DNA of 64,000 nucleotides from Varroa destructor (lineage: Eukaryota; Arthropoda; Arachnida; Mesostigmata; Varroidae), in NCBI RefSeq assembly GCF_002443255.2, contig NW_019211459.1, positions 26,307,388-26,371,387 on the forward strand, read 5' to 3'. The position numbers and the translations under genes are program-made. Below the pieces are notes generated by a model. The model was given only the letters and a program-made list of their open reading frames with translations. It had not been told where the DNA came from and did not search any database. Positions 12,101 through 25,249 of this stretch are shown piece by piece (position 1 is the first letter of the stretch; each line of letters begins with the position of its first letter).

Positions 12101-15100
12101 TATTGTGTTGTCTCCTGTAAAGAAGTAAACAGACCCTGTATTCCTCTGTTAATCAATAATGCTCGCTTGTTGAAGACTGACTGGAAGTATTTCTTTCACA
12201 TATCGTTGTGGGGATCTTTTGTTTTGTTCTTTCTGTTCATCTCAAAGCCATTCTACATAATGTTGGTGTTACTTTTTTTATTAACTAGTAAATATGTCAG
12301 TTATTCGAATCAGAAGACGACAACTGTGTTCTGATACAAAGTCAATTTCTAGGCAGATATTTATCGTTAGGATAAATAATAGCTTGCAATGTACCTATAT
12401 TTTTGGGCCAAATTACATACGTGGGGCATAAGTCCTGCTCGCTCGGGGGTCCCAATACAAGGTGACGAACTCTCAAAATTTTGTCTGGTCTTCTTCAAGT
12501 TAACCTGAAGCACCGTGGAACGTCGGTCGTCAGAACGTAACCCGTACGGACGATTTCTTAGTTTATTGATTTAATGAACGAAATACAACAACCGTGTACT
12601 GTTAAAGGTACGCCACACTTCTTCTGTACTAACTGTATGCGCTACGTAGCTCCAATAGAATCTGCAGCTTTACCATCGACAGCAAATTACCTAAAGTACC
12701 GACAAATTCAATGTAATTTAACCCTGTACCGTATTTTTTTGACGCCTTAAACCGTTGGCCAATCCTTGTATTAGGTAGAGTCCTTCTCTACTAGGGTTAG
12801 TGCAAATGACGATCTGCAAGACAAAACACTGTTTCAACGGTAATTTCTATCAAGCATGAAACGCCCCCTCAATCGAGCGGTTGACTTATTTTCCGTGGTT
12901 ATACATTTGCAGTGGCCGTCGGAGGCTTTTGACGACTCGCATCAAATGAACGACTTCTATGAAAATGAAATGTTTGTAATATGGCCGGCATAATGTTCCT
13001 ATCTCACGGCAGGCACGTCATCACGGCCGACAAACAGCTGGGAATGGATGGAAAATATCGCGCGAATGTTCCAGCAACAAACACGTCTTCACCGAGAACG
13101 AGTAGTATATTATAGTATACAATCACGACGTACTGCCATGTTTCGTGCGGTTAGTTTTCTTATTATTATCATTACAATTTTATGGATAGATTTCGAAAGA
13201 CTTTGCCATTGTGCATTTTTGTTCACATGGAGAGTATCGGCGAGCAATAACATCGTACATATAATTAGATGTTGCTAGATATCCACAATTTGTCGGTCTA
13301 TAGTTATAGTGAGCTTTATATTATCGCGTACCTCTGTGCGTGATCCTTACGTTTTTTCTGCACGGTCTCAGGTTATTGCAGTCAGCAGAGCTGGTAGACG
13401 TGTGACGTCGCTCTTTTCTAATAGATTCAGTTACCGAGTCATTTTAGCTAAAATTAACAGGTGTATTTTTTCAAATTAATATCAAGAAATGATAGTATCT
13501 CTTTGATGGCCAATACACTGTTGGCGTTATCGCTGCCAAACTAAGTTCTAAGTGCGATACATATTTTTCGATGTTACTCGTAATTGTTATAATATATATA
13601 TATATACTGAATGATTATTTACGTGTTTTGTCCTCGATGTGTCGATCCATAATGTTTTGCACACACGTCATTATGAAATGCGGCGCCACATTTGACCTAC
13701 GTAAAATACGGTACAGAAGTCCAACCCCACAACCTGAAGGAGAGGGGGTGCTCTAAGGCTTTCACAAACACTTGGACTAACTGCACTTACGGTGCCGCCC
13801 GTAGTAGGACATATAAAAGGCAGTTGAACGTATTGCTAATTAATACTGTTATCCTAGGTAGGTCTATACACACAATAGAGGGCTGATATTCAGCCACAGA
13901 GTTTTTTTTGTATGAAATGAAAATTGCTGAAGTGTAATCCTCAGTTCTCTCCGCATAAAACGACGACACACGATCAAATTATCTGAATAGAATGTTCCGA
14001 CAATTAGCTTTGCTTTTCGTCCCTCGAGCTGTAGAGTGCGTTTGTTGAGAAGCTTCCGTTCATCTGCTATCGGTAATGAACCTATAATTGTCACTAGGCA
14101 TAATCGAACCTTAGAGCTAGGCCAATCAACGTTGGCGCCTTTGCTTCTAGGCTTTACATTGCATTAATTAGAATTGATTGCGTAACGCTAAGCCTTTTTT
14201 TGTGACGCGACTTTTTGCGTCTATTAATTAAGCAGCCTATTGGTTCGACTTGGCCATTCAGCGTTATGAAGCTTCAAAGGCTTTCATATATACAACCGTG
14301 ACGGTTGTTTATAGCCAAACATAGCTTGTCTATTTTTAACTGTACGGGAACAAATAAAAGGCCAATGTAGCACTATTCAGATGAAAAGCATCCTACCACT
14401 CATATTGTTCCCTGCACTTCAGTTATCTATTCTGCATACATGAACGGTGGTTATCGTATAAGTACGAGCGCTATCGCCCGTAATTACCATATGGTGTGCG
14501 TTATATTACGTCTGTAAGGCCCATTTATCCAGTTGAACATACATTATTCTTTTGCATTAATGGGGTGCTTCGGACAGTTATGCGCACGCGCCTCTAATTT
14601 CAATTTCGTTTTCACTTCAGTAATATTTTTGCTGTACTTCACTTTTATCATGCAGTCACCAAATAACCGTTAGGCCAGAATGTCGCAATCGCGTGCAGCT
14701 CTGGAATTCATTGAAGCCCGCTATAGACACTTAGTAAACGAACTTCGTACGGACGCCGCACTTTTTCCTAGCTGAATGCAGCGAACCCTAGGCAGTTCCG
14801 TGGCTTATTAATCTCTTCTCGTAACTCCGCCTGTTTTTCTCGCTTTGTCACAGTTTAGTACGGCCAATCGCCGTGTCCCAAAAGTCGTCTTCCGTACGCT
14901 TTCCATTTGTATACATGTAAATTGATTTATAAACGCTCCCTTTGTCATGTTGTCGTCTTCAATCATATCTCTACGAACTGAGCCACCCCGGCTTGGTATA
15001 ACAACTCTATGCATATCGCTAGATTCTTGCAGCTTTTACCGTTGTTTTCTTTCTTCTAAGGACAATTTTGTGTGCATCATCATCTAGGTCATCATAGGTC

Positions 15101-16470
15101 ATCTGCAATCCGCAAAATAGCAATGACCGAAACGCAGCAGGGCCTATGTCAAAAATCAACCATAGACTAACCCATACGACTGTAGTTAGACGAGATGAAT
15201 TTAACCGCTAGGTTTGCACTTTGTCTCTCGCTACCTACCTCTCTCTCTCCCTTCTCCCCCCTCCCCCCTCTCGCTCTCTTTCTCCCCACCTTCAGAGCAC
15301 ATCGAATCGGAACCAAAAGTTCAGATTGGCCCATGGAGTACATATGTAAAACTAGAATATATAGATACGCAACCCGCAATATATCAACTTTCGCCACCTT
15401 TTGATATGAGTTCGTGCTTTGTATAGATGTCCGTATGATGTAGCGTGAACAACGTTCTTGAGCTCGGTTATTTCTGCCGTTGTTGTTATTTTAAAGCCGG
15501 ATGCACGCGTATATATTCACAGTTTGTTACTCATCCCTTTTATTACTAATAAATAAATGATAATCTTTTTGGCTGTCGTAGATTATTTGTCATACATACA
15601 TACATACATACAGGCACTCACACGCCCGCCAATCGAACTGACTCAATGACGAATATATTACTGACAGATTTATATACAGATCACCGGTCCTGTAATGAAA
15701 AATGACTATTATAACAATAATAATGATTTAATGCATCGTTTTTTTTTTTCGTCCTTCCACCTTAATCTCGAAACGTTTTTGATTAAAAAAAAATGTACAA
15801 CAGAATGTTTAAAGTGTACTGCTTGGAAATGAACAGCTCAATAACAAATTGGTCTGTGATCTGCAGAGAACGATAGGGTATCATCTGCCAGCTCTTGTTC
15901 AAAGACGTTTCCTCACTGGTAGTTTCGCTTAATTTTAATATGATCGTTACCTCGATTACGTTCGACTAGCGTTTCTTTCTGAATCTAACTAATTACAGTA
16001 AACCGTTAAAGACACTGATCGCAATCACAATTTGGCAGTATATAACACATGACATTTTACATGACAGCCCAGACAATTCTCAAATTTGGTTTCATACATA
16101 CATATATACGTTACGCCTCAAATCTTCACTGCGCATAAATCTGCGCACTGCGTTTCATCTTGTGACAAATGCAGAGGGATCCTCGAATAGCGTACGCGTA
16201 ATTATTGCTATCTCCCGCTATCAATATGTATTCTGAACACTTATCAATCTCTTGGCGTGTTCACTGATGGCTCCCAAACAGCCTTATCTCCTTCGCAGAG
16301 TTCAACGATCCTTTAACGATAAAACATTTACGAACACCGCGAGCTACATGGCAGATAAGCACAATTTCGATTTGCCCGATTTCACGGTTGCGTATGGCGA
16401 GCTAGCGATAGGTCTACGTTGCATGTGGTTACTATAGTCGTTGCCTCTGTTGGCGCGCAGTCTCCTTAAC
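9161..16470. other. Intergenic region with a few coding-like patches, no gene assigned
   Basis: No gene could be assigned. Patches that read like coding sequence are reported as findings: minus strand 9900-10290, a small plus-strand ORF at 12856-12993, and a plus-strand stretch at 15296-15426 behind a very strong polypyrimidine tract (15229-15293). A CATA microsatellite lies near 15591-15612. The remainder is AT-rich and unremarkable. Confidence 0.5.
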
Positions 16471-18082
16471 TTAGTAGGCAGGATAGTTGGCGTTAGGTGA
16501 CGTGGGCGAAATGCCCCCTTCTGCGGGCACTTCCATGCCCATCTCTGTAGTTCCGGGCGGGACACCAGCGGCGTACGCCGCAGCATTGGACTTCCAAGCT
16601 TTATATTTTAGGAAGGCGTCTCCGCCGTATAGTATCATTCCAACGAAGCCGAACAACTGGGTTAAGGACAAACAGCATGAAAAACATCGAACTGCTCTCA
16701 ATTCTAACCGATAAGGTAAATTAAGAATAGAAGCATTAGGACGACTGGGTGTTACTTGCCAATATTTAATAGGACATCGGCATAGTACATTAGTTAGCTA
16801 GCATTAGTATCAATCAGAAATAAAATATGAAAGACTGACGTCCTTTAGGAATGAAGGTGTGATTCGTCAAAATCAATCATCTTTTGCATAAAGTAAAAAA
16901 TAAAAACTATTTTTCGGTGTTATAATAAAGCTATGATCTAAGTTCCATGAGGTGGAATTCTGTAAATTATATCATTGTAGAAAATGGAACAGTACCTTTT
17001 CTCCCGGCACTGTCGAACAGCTTAGAGGAATTGCATATTAGATCTGTTTTAATAGTAAAAACTATTAATTTCCAACCGCCTACTCCTATGTAGTTGAATT
17101 TTAATTGTTAAAAATAACTAAATTTTAACAAAAAAACATCTGTGGCTAGCACAAATCTTACTATACACATATTCAAAGAAAGCTTACTCTACAGCTGAAA
17201 GCCTCCTCAATAGAGGAGTTAGTATCTTATAGAATCCAAGAGTGGCTCAAGTTAATTCTACCATAAAGTGCGCAAAAATTTAACTTCGTACTTACCGCCG
17301 CTGCTGCCAGGACCCCTTCTTCCCCGCCTTTCGAAGCAGCGACAGCTCCAGCAATGAAATATAGTACACTCCAGAGCGCAGTGTAACCCAGCTCCTAAAA
17401 TAGTTCCCAATAAATTAGCAGTAGACAAATCACCCGATAATCAATAATCGAAGCCCTTCGTCATAGTATACCGACACGAACCTACGAACACGTTGAATAC
17501 GATTGTTGTCAGCGTTGTTATTATTAGTAGTAGGATCAGCAGCGGAAATAGGTGAAATGTAAAGGAAAAATAAACGTCGGCACCATATCGCAAAACTTAA
17601 TTTCGATTCGTACAGGGAAAGGAAATGAATCTGCTATTTAAATATACGGTACGTACAGCTTGTGGCCAAGGAATGAAGAGCAGCTTCTCAAGAATATGCA
17701 GCATATAGAATACGAGAAGAATTAGCGTGACCCAAAATCCGGTCATGGAAACAAAGCCGAACCAGTTTGACGTAGACCCAAATCTGTCGCTAGCCAACTC
17801 CGCCAAGATGAATCCGATGAGCGCATTTACCTGCCAATGTGATCAGATAAAAGTTACTATAGGAACTCGATTGATGATGGTTGTTTTGAAATCTATTGCC
17901 CCTCTAACTCAACACGAAAAATTTCCGTTCAGTTCACTCGTGCCAAAGCGTCTCTGGCGATTGATTTAGATACTCACGAGCTGCGCAACCTTGAGCATTC
18001 CAGGTGGCGTACGAATATACGATGTGTCAAAATACTGAAGGACGAATGCTAACTTAGATGCATCAATGCCGGGGGCCGCCAT
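16471..18082 (-). CDS. MARVEL-domain protein, CMTM (CKLF-like) family
   Basis: Four exons on the minus strand (17978-18082, 17657-17830, 17296-17394, 16471-16656) join at phase 0 each time, with donors gtgagt, gtacgt and gtaagt. They give a complete 187-residue protein from ATG at 18082 to TAA at 16471. The order of parts fits a four-helix MARVEL domain: a short N-terminus ending PPGMLKVAQL, helix 1 at about 33-48, helix 2 at 58-83, helix 3 at 96-113 and helix 4 at 127-143, then a Pro/Gly-rich tail. The layout matches CMTM4/CMTM8-type proteins: LKVAQ before helix 1 and a C-terminal helix followed by a basic KYKAWK, comparable to the KW segment of CMTMs. MARVEL proteins act in membrane apposition and vesicle traffic; the exact role here is not known. 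Plasmolipin or another small MARVEL protein is the main alternative. Confidence 0.8.
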
Positions 18083-18913
18083 TTCGATCGATATTTTCGC
18101 TGGTCCAATTCGTTAGGTAACAAACACTACTTTGAACACCAAGCCCCTTCCTCCCTCTTCGTCAGCCGCGAGTCGATTGTCGACAGCACTGCGAAAACGT
18201 ATGTAGTATGTATAATTGTATGGGATTAGCTTTAAAATAAACGCTTATTAATACAGTAGTAATTAGCATGATGATTTTTACAGTTCTGAACTGGCAATGA
18301 AGTTTAACAGTGAGTTTATGGATTATCTATAATCGCAATGAATCGTATGTTAGGTTCTTACTAAGTTTGTGCGCAATATGTATGATTCGATAAGTTAGTA
18401 TTGGTTTTTGGTGCAGGACAACTGATCGCAGTAATGGACAGACGTTCGTTAAGCTACTGCAGCTTCTCGTTGACAAACTAATACTCTGTGCCTTTTTCAG
18501 GCCAGGATTGCCTGCAATACATCGAATAAGCACTTGACAACGTAAAATAAAATGGCCTGCTCAACTGAATGTAATAAATAAAAAAATATATGGATAAAAA
18601 AAAAGCATATATATTTCAAGTCGCATTAAAAATCGAACTCAGCAATTAATATACATACTTTTTAGAGGGAAACTATAGTATACTGAACGTTTATTATTAC
18701 GTCCTTTCCGATAGAATTAAGAACGCTGAGTACATTTTTCCCAATGCGGCATCCACTCGCCAGTTACGATTAGTCGACGGAACAGCTCATCTCGCATTGT
18801 TCTAACGCTAAAACAATCCCGTACATCAATTCTAAACCTGCTGGAAATTTTTTCTATAAGGCTTAGGCTGGCAATCCTCACCTAGTAGCGCATCGAAATT
18901 TTTATAGCAAGTG
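18083..18913. other. Upstream flank of the MARVEL gene, nothing else seen
   Basis: This is the 5' flank of the minus-strand MARVEL gene. It is AT-rich with no convincing frame, repeat or RNA gene. Confidence 0.5.
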
Positions 18914-19920
18914 CTAAGAGCAAGCAAACGTCTTCGAATGCTTCATCAGGAACCTATCGACGGCATTTACAAACGTTCTTCTAAGTCCTGCTATGCCGAA
19001 TTGGGTGCCCATTCTGATGTCTGCAGAGGTACCCTTAGTTTTTTCAATCGTTGTTGAGACTAAATGATTGAGTGAATAGAAAAGGAGGTCTGCAAATTGA
19101 ATGTGGCGTATGTTTATTCTCCATACTATTGTAATATTTTTCGTCTGGCCATTTAGATAATGCAAGCCAATTTAGCTCATGTTTTCAATCAATCGGTATA
19201 TTAGCTAGCGTTTGCATCAAGTATTGCCTTCAATTGAATTAATATTTATTTGGTCTTTTTGTCTAAACTATTTTCTAAGAGAAACAGATTTATCAGTTAT
19301 CTTCGACGGAAAGCAGAAGGAACTATCAACTAGGATAAAGCTTTGTATAGGCACACACCGGGAGTAAACAATACGTAGACTTATTAGGCCCAGCTAGAAA
19401 CTATAGAATTAGTAGTGAAAACGAAAATGTCGTTCTGACAGAAGACATCTGTTTCGTCGCTAGGGAATGGCTTGTGGCAGTTATATATTGCAAGTGTAGG
19501 TAAGTATTTTTATGCGTAAAATACGTTAGCGATCTTTAAGAGAGTCATTATGACCCTTGTATAGCTTTTAAAACCTTCCAAAGCCCGGATAATTCAACAC
19601 ATATCGTACGTGTTGTGTTAATGGATGTAGACCTATTCATAATCAAAATGAATAAAGCTTAATTACATTATTCTAAGGGTCACGCTAGAAGTTTAGAGTA
19701 CCCAGAAACTTGCATTTGTTAAAATGTCTAGTTTGATAAACATGCTATTGATCTGCCAAGGGTGATGGGGACAAATTGGCAACACAACATCGAAGACATC
19801 CATTAATCTTTCAGTGGTGGTCAATGCCCGGTACAACTCATCAGCAGTATTTACAAATACTTCAGTCGAAACCACATGAGGTATACAAGTAGGAAAATTA
19901 ACAGGCACTGTTAGGCCATA
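18914..19920 (-). pseudogene. Decayed AHSA1-like (Hsp90 ATPase activator) C-terminal domain
   Basis: Two minus-strand fragments resemble consecutive parts of the AHSA1 C-terminal domain. The upstream one (about 19920-19693) reads VNFPTC, then TEVFVNTADELYRALTTTER, which follows the family pattern of IPTC, then ETF, PEELY and FTT-E. It then loses similarity and reaches a stop. The downstream one (19165-18914) contains KNITIVWR followed by a spaced FA-L, like the family's K-I-x3-WR and FAT, and ends in a weak match to the R..F..KTF tail. The conserved glycine-rich centre and the GWxRYYF motif are missing, and about 500 bases without similarity separate the pieces. No N-terminal domain was found upstream. 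The intact family protein stimulates Hsp90 ATPase in the cytosol. I read this as a decayed copy; a very fast-evolving paralogue is possible. The upstream fragment is the stronger evidence. Confidence 0.55.
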
Positions 19921-20185
19921 TATGGATATAGTTATACTATATCCAGTTAATTAACGGATATACGAGATTCATAACCTTTGGATGTTCGTTTTGTAAATAT
20001 CAAGCTTGTGATCTAAATATGGGCTTACTGTGCACTTCCAACAGAGCCGGTTAGAGTAACGGTATAGAATAATGGGTACCGTGTATTCGACCTACAATGT
20101 AGCAAAAACTTAGCGACTACCTCAATATTCATCAGGTTGTCCGGCGCTTTGTGGCTTATGATCACTGCGGTCTTTTATAATTTTC

Positions 20186-20569
20186 CTATGGTCGCGATTC
20201 TGTTTCCGGAATAACAACTACACTCAAAAAGGCAAGCAACTGGTGCCTTCTACACGCAGCGCTGCTACAAGGGTTAAATACTGGAAGTTCCTCCGCTTCG
20301 TTCGAAAAGAAAATCCATCTGTAATTGCCGCACCTGCATTGGTAGACACTGTGTTATAATAGGCTTTTTCCTTCACTCACGGTAGAATCGCGGAGAGTTC
20401 TGGGGACTCACTCACGCAGCCCTCACTCAGTGCAAGATGGACACTCATGTAAAAGTACAGCAGATCAAGCACTAGGCAAGGAGGCACCTATTTGTCGTTG
20501 CTCGGCGTATTTCTCGAGAGCGTTCACTGACGCTGGGTAGCCCCCCTCACATCTCCGATTGTATTCTTC
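20186..20569 (-). pseudogene. Decayed DPH4/DNAJC24-like gene fragment
   Basis: On the minus strand, a frame from 20347 to 20186 reads YQCRCG, then NEAEELPVFNPCSS. This matches the CSL zinc-finger core of DPH4/DNAJC24 (a CRCG pair, the EAEE segment, then CxxCSL), but the second cysteine pair is broken: PCSS is followed by AAC instead of CSL. Upstream, in a different frame (20569-20465), GGYPASVNALEKYAEQRQ resembles the second helix of a J-domain; the HPD loop that should follow is not visible and a stop appears. At least one frame change separates the halves. Intact DPH4 is a J-protein that takes part in diphthamide formation on elongation factor 2. The zinc-finger match is good and the J-domain match weak. 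It lies in the same orientation as the AHSA1-like remains 270 bases away. Confidence 0.5.
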
Positions 20570-23500
20570 AAGTTAGTGGCAAGAAGAAGTTCGCAGAACG
20601 GAGGGTAAGGGGAAATTGAAATTTGAAATTAAAAACACTATTGTTTCCGGCTGATACTAGTAGTGCCCAGGAGGATGACTGCTGCGCATAGAACAACCCA
20701 TGGTATTTCAATGGAACTTAGATCGACACGCAGACAAACGTAGATGAAGATCGTACAGATAGGCCACAAAATATTAAGGGCATTTCTAATACTCTTGTTG
20801 TAATTCTGATGTCTTTCCTTCAAATAATTTGTCTGAATAGTGTGCGTCTTACATCACACAAATAGGACTTGATAGTTCAAAGAACGATTGCATTATCCTA
20901 TTATGTACTGTATCTAGCGTTGGTTGTACCTACGTTTCGCGATCATGCTAAATAAGGTCCCGAAATAATGCGCAGGGGTAAACTACTCAGAGAAGCACTG
21001 GTTGGCTCACAGTGAGTTTTATACAGAAATCACCAGGGGGCGCCACTTCGGATAGGCCATGAGTTTACGAGGTTCCCATGCCAAGCTCATCAGGTAAAAT
21101 TCTTGTTACTTCAACGAGACTTGACTTCAGCATGCTCTATAGTCTCGCAACCGCTTTCATTTGCGGTGAAATTCAAATATGTTCATTTTGACCATTAGCG
21201 TCCACGGCTGAAACTTCGTTGGCTGTGGTATGATTTCTGTTTTTCTTTCACATTAGAATCTGGCATTGTTGGTAACTCATTACAAGGAAACAGTTCTTTA
21301 GGGTTACGAAAATACGTACACCTTTGTACTCGAGCCATTTGTTTTAGCACAAATAATAGTATCCAGAACGAAACAAGCATTTTCAAATTGAATTAGGTTT
21401 TCAAATTGTCGGTGAGATGTCACCGTAGTATTAATTAAATGTGTCGATTAAAATTATATGACTTGCTAAAATTAAGAACCTTCACCTTCTGTTTGCACAC
21501 AGAAGATCAGTTAAATTATATTTATTTGCTCTACACATATTTTCGGTAACCTTTGTCTGACGACGTCAACAAATGGATGCTTTCTTTAGCCTAAACAATT
21601 GGTTTTTGCCAGATTTTCCCGAACTTTTTCCGATAGTTTCTACCCTGTCTGTTGCAAGGGCAATCTCGCAGGGCCTTATGAATAATGAAACAAGAAAAAA
21701 ACTTTTACATTACGTTTTATTCTCTTACTTCAGATGTCCAGTCCTGTTCTCTTTACGATTTGTACTTTACCTCACGGCCCATTTCCTCCACATATTGTCA
21801 GCGAAATGGCTGACGCGAAAGCTCACTAAGGAATTGCAATTCGTTTTTCCTTCTATTCATAGATATATCTGTTACTATTTTTAACTAAAATATAGGGTCG
21901 GCCGTCTGGTTGGAAGCGAAGTCAAAATGACGCTAGCAAAAAAAAACATCAATACGGTGGGTTCCCTTGACTTGCTTTGTGGAAGTCATTCGCTTTACCC
22001 AGTTTTTGACGATATTTTCACATACACTTAGCATTATCTATAAAATAACGGCACGAATACTTCCCTCCATCCGGGGAATGTTGTTGCATACCTTGTTTTT
22101 TTAAATATGTCTATAAAAAAAGTGGAGCGGCGTTATGCTACATGATCTGAAGGGCACTCGTCGCCACTTCGTCTAGACATCTTCTTTACCGATTCTTTAA
22201 TGACGTGATTACGCTATTGATTACGTGAAGAGGTAGACCATGTTGCTGAGCGACATGTTTTGCAAACCTTTTTCAACACTTTAGAATATAAGAGATACTG
22301 AAGTCGTCTCCTGTTAGCGAACAGAGTTTACGGGTTGCCAGAAAAACTGCCAATGACGCTTTCAGTTCACATAAGGTGGCGTTTGTGGGATGTAGAGCCC
22401 TCTGATGGATAGCCCGGGAATTCTCGGGGCTCTTTACAGGAACCGAGGGAAAATATCCACGCTACAATTTCAGAGCTAGGGCCAAATATACACGAAAAAG
22501 CGGTGGAAACTAGACGCGGCGAGTAGTTGCTATGTAGAAAACCAGAGAAGCCCCCTCCTCTCATTAATGTTTTATTTAAGTAAGATCTCGAATGTATGCA
22601 TGTTGTAATAACGAAGGATTATATAAGTACATTGTTTTTTGTTGGCGTCACTTTGGAGCCTTTCCTAACTAGATGGCCAGTCCTGTCAATACAGATTTTT
22701 GTGAAAACTTTTGTATCATCCACTCAGAATGTTCCATCGTCCGATCTGCCATTATGGGCATTTGGAAGAACAATGAATAAAAAAAATCAATTCCTCTCTT
22801 TAATATATACTTGGACCCGCAGAAGGTCATCAACATAACATTTAATATGCAAGCTCATAAGGGCACACACGCCAATTTTGAGCGCGAATCGGCTATCATA
22901 AAAGGAGAGTGGGAAACTTTCTTTTATGTTTCTTCAACCGCTGTTCCTTGACCATAATGCTAAGGCTTCACATTCTGCCGTCTGGAGCTTGCCTGACTAG
23001 TAACAATACGTTGATTTTATGGCTTGTATATGCGAATATATATTCAGATATTTCTAATATAAATTTGTATGCTTCGAGCGGTACATTTATGTTGCTATGC
23101 TCGTGCCAATGTTTTTGTTTTACAAATAAACTTGTTAATGTCTTTTTATAGTTTGTAAGTCGAGTCGTACAAATCAGACTAGTCGAAAACGATAATCACA
23201 ATAATATGGCCATTACATTCCCCGGTGAAACTATTTATTAACTTTTTTGTTTACTTTATTAACAAAATCATCGAATTTGCATAGAACGTGCGTTTGCTTA
23301 ACATCATAAAAACGACTTTCCTTTTCCGTTCCTTCGATTGCACGACATGCCTCCTTTATAGACATACATAACTATCCTACAAAACAGTATTTCTTCAACA
23401 ATAACACAACAAAGAAAGTATAACCGGGTATTATAGACAAATGACAGACCTTTTAAAATGTACCGTAAATCAGGCAAATCTCAAAAGTTTTCTACTACTT

Positions 23501-25249
23501 AGTTTAATGCGACACCGGATGCAAAACTCGAAACACTTACGCAGATTTTATTCAATAGGCAAAAAGCACCTGATAACTAAGAAAGTGTAAGATACCTTCG
23601 CACCGGAACAATGGACTTCAGTTCAGAGATCAAACAAGAAGGTGAATGGTTACATATTATTAATCTGACATTGCTATTAACGATTGCTTCAGGCGGCTGG
23701 CGCCCCAGCACAGAACGAAGCATGCCAACGCTACATTCCGGACGCAAACCATTACGCTTCCCTAAGTTTATATGAAGGCATGTTACTATTGCAGCATCAC
23801 GGGAACTGTTGTTGTTGTTGTTGTTGTCCAAAGATCTGTAGGTGAAGCTAAGTCAGATTATTATTACAGTTATTTATGCTATTGGAAACATACACCTCTG
23901 CCTCGATTATTTCCTTCCGCTCTACTGACAATATTAATTAATCCCTTTGGGATTCTATGATGAACCGTTCCGTTACGAACATTGTGCCATAAACATTTAA
24001 TCATCTTCGCATTGGACCTTGCATGTAAGAACTAGGCCCTCATTAGTCTATAATAACTGTTTGTATTTTACTTATAGTTAGAAATAGATTTGCATTGTGT
24101 TACTTCGAAGCAATGTAGATGCTGTAAGCTTATTTATTAGCATATAGATAGCTTACCTTTTATATATATTTTTAATTTGAATTTAGTTGGAGAATGACAA
24201 TGTTTTTCTTAGAATCATTTTTTTTCACAGGAAAATTCTTCAAGACAGTTGCTCCGATAATGAGCCTAAAGAACTTGATCCCATTGCAAATGTTGAATGT
24301 GTTAAATTACAATACTTATATCGCTATGAACAGATATTCAACATTCAAGTTGAGAACTAAATTTCCAATCTCATCTTTAAGCAAGCCTGCCCTCTAAGTG
24401 GTCCCCCCTCACCCCCGCTGCATAATTTTTGAACTATACTTCTTTGACTACGACAAGTCTTTACGTCTATATCTTGGTGTGGGCACATATGTAAATTAGA
24501 AAAGTATAGAAGAACTTGCCATTATAACTACTTAGGGCAAATACGGTCGTTTAGAACAATATGTGGCAACCTAACCCGGTAATCTGTATATGAAATGGCA
24601 CAAGTGTCCCGATCATGATCATCACTACCATCATAGCCATCGACTTTATCCTATTGCCTTTGCCATAGGCCTTCAGAATGAAGCTATCGTTAAAACTTCC
24701 GCAATCACGGCACTCTTTTTGTTGCGGTTCCTGCATGGAGATAAAAGAACCAGTAGTTTTTCCATTTCTTCGACTGCGATGGCAGCGAAGACGGAGCCCA
24801 GTTCCGGTTGGAATCAGTGTTTACCAATATTGAGGTTCCGAAACGTCGAACAGGAAAGTGTTCCAGTGTTGACCGAACGAAGGAACACGACGAAACCCTT
24901 TGCGACAACGGTGGCGGCGACGATGACGACGGTCGGCATTACGTTCTCATGGCTGCCATGTGTTCATCTCTCGCCAGTCGTGCAGTAGCGAGTCGTGGGA
25001 TAAAGAAGGACCAAAGCCGCAGTTCTCAGCCGTCCTCCCGACTAACAATATCGACCAGAACAAAAATATAACATCCCAGGGAAAAGCTAGACAAAATTAT
25101 TCTGGTCCGGGCTACATGCTTTTGCTACCAGCAGCGCCCTCGGTTGAGCGGTACAGCCATCATCGGTTTTTTCAGCTTCTTTCGAGTCCTACCGTGGCGC
25201 CGCCGTCTGAGAGACAGACTACGGACAAGATCCTGCCTACACAATAAAT
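20570..25249. other. Intergenic, no gene assigned
   Basis: No gene is assigned. Weak coding-like frames occur at 20638-20823 (minus, two hydrophobic segments), 21573-21884 (plus), about 23696-23765 (plus, after a TTCAG acceptor) and 24232-24353 (plus, after TTTTTTTCACAG). None matches a family I know. A TTG triplet repeat lies near 23810-23827. Base composition becomes GC-richer from about 24.7 kb toward the Van Gogh gene. Confidence 0.45.

Noticed and set aside
20047..20100. Possible tRNA-like sequence (gagccggttagagtaacgg)
   Set aside because: The acceptor, anticodon and T arms do not pair; box B is poor.
24590..25247. Overlapping plus-strand ORFs of 87-132 codons upstream of Van Gogh
   Set aside because: Open frames overlap on both strands in a GC-richer promoter-like block, with no family pattern; treated as promoter or leader sequence.
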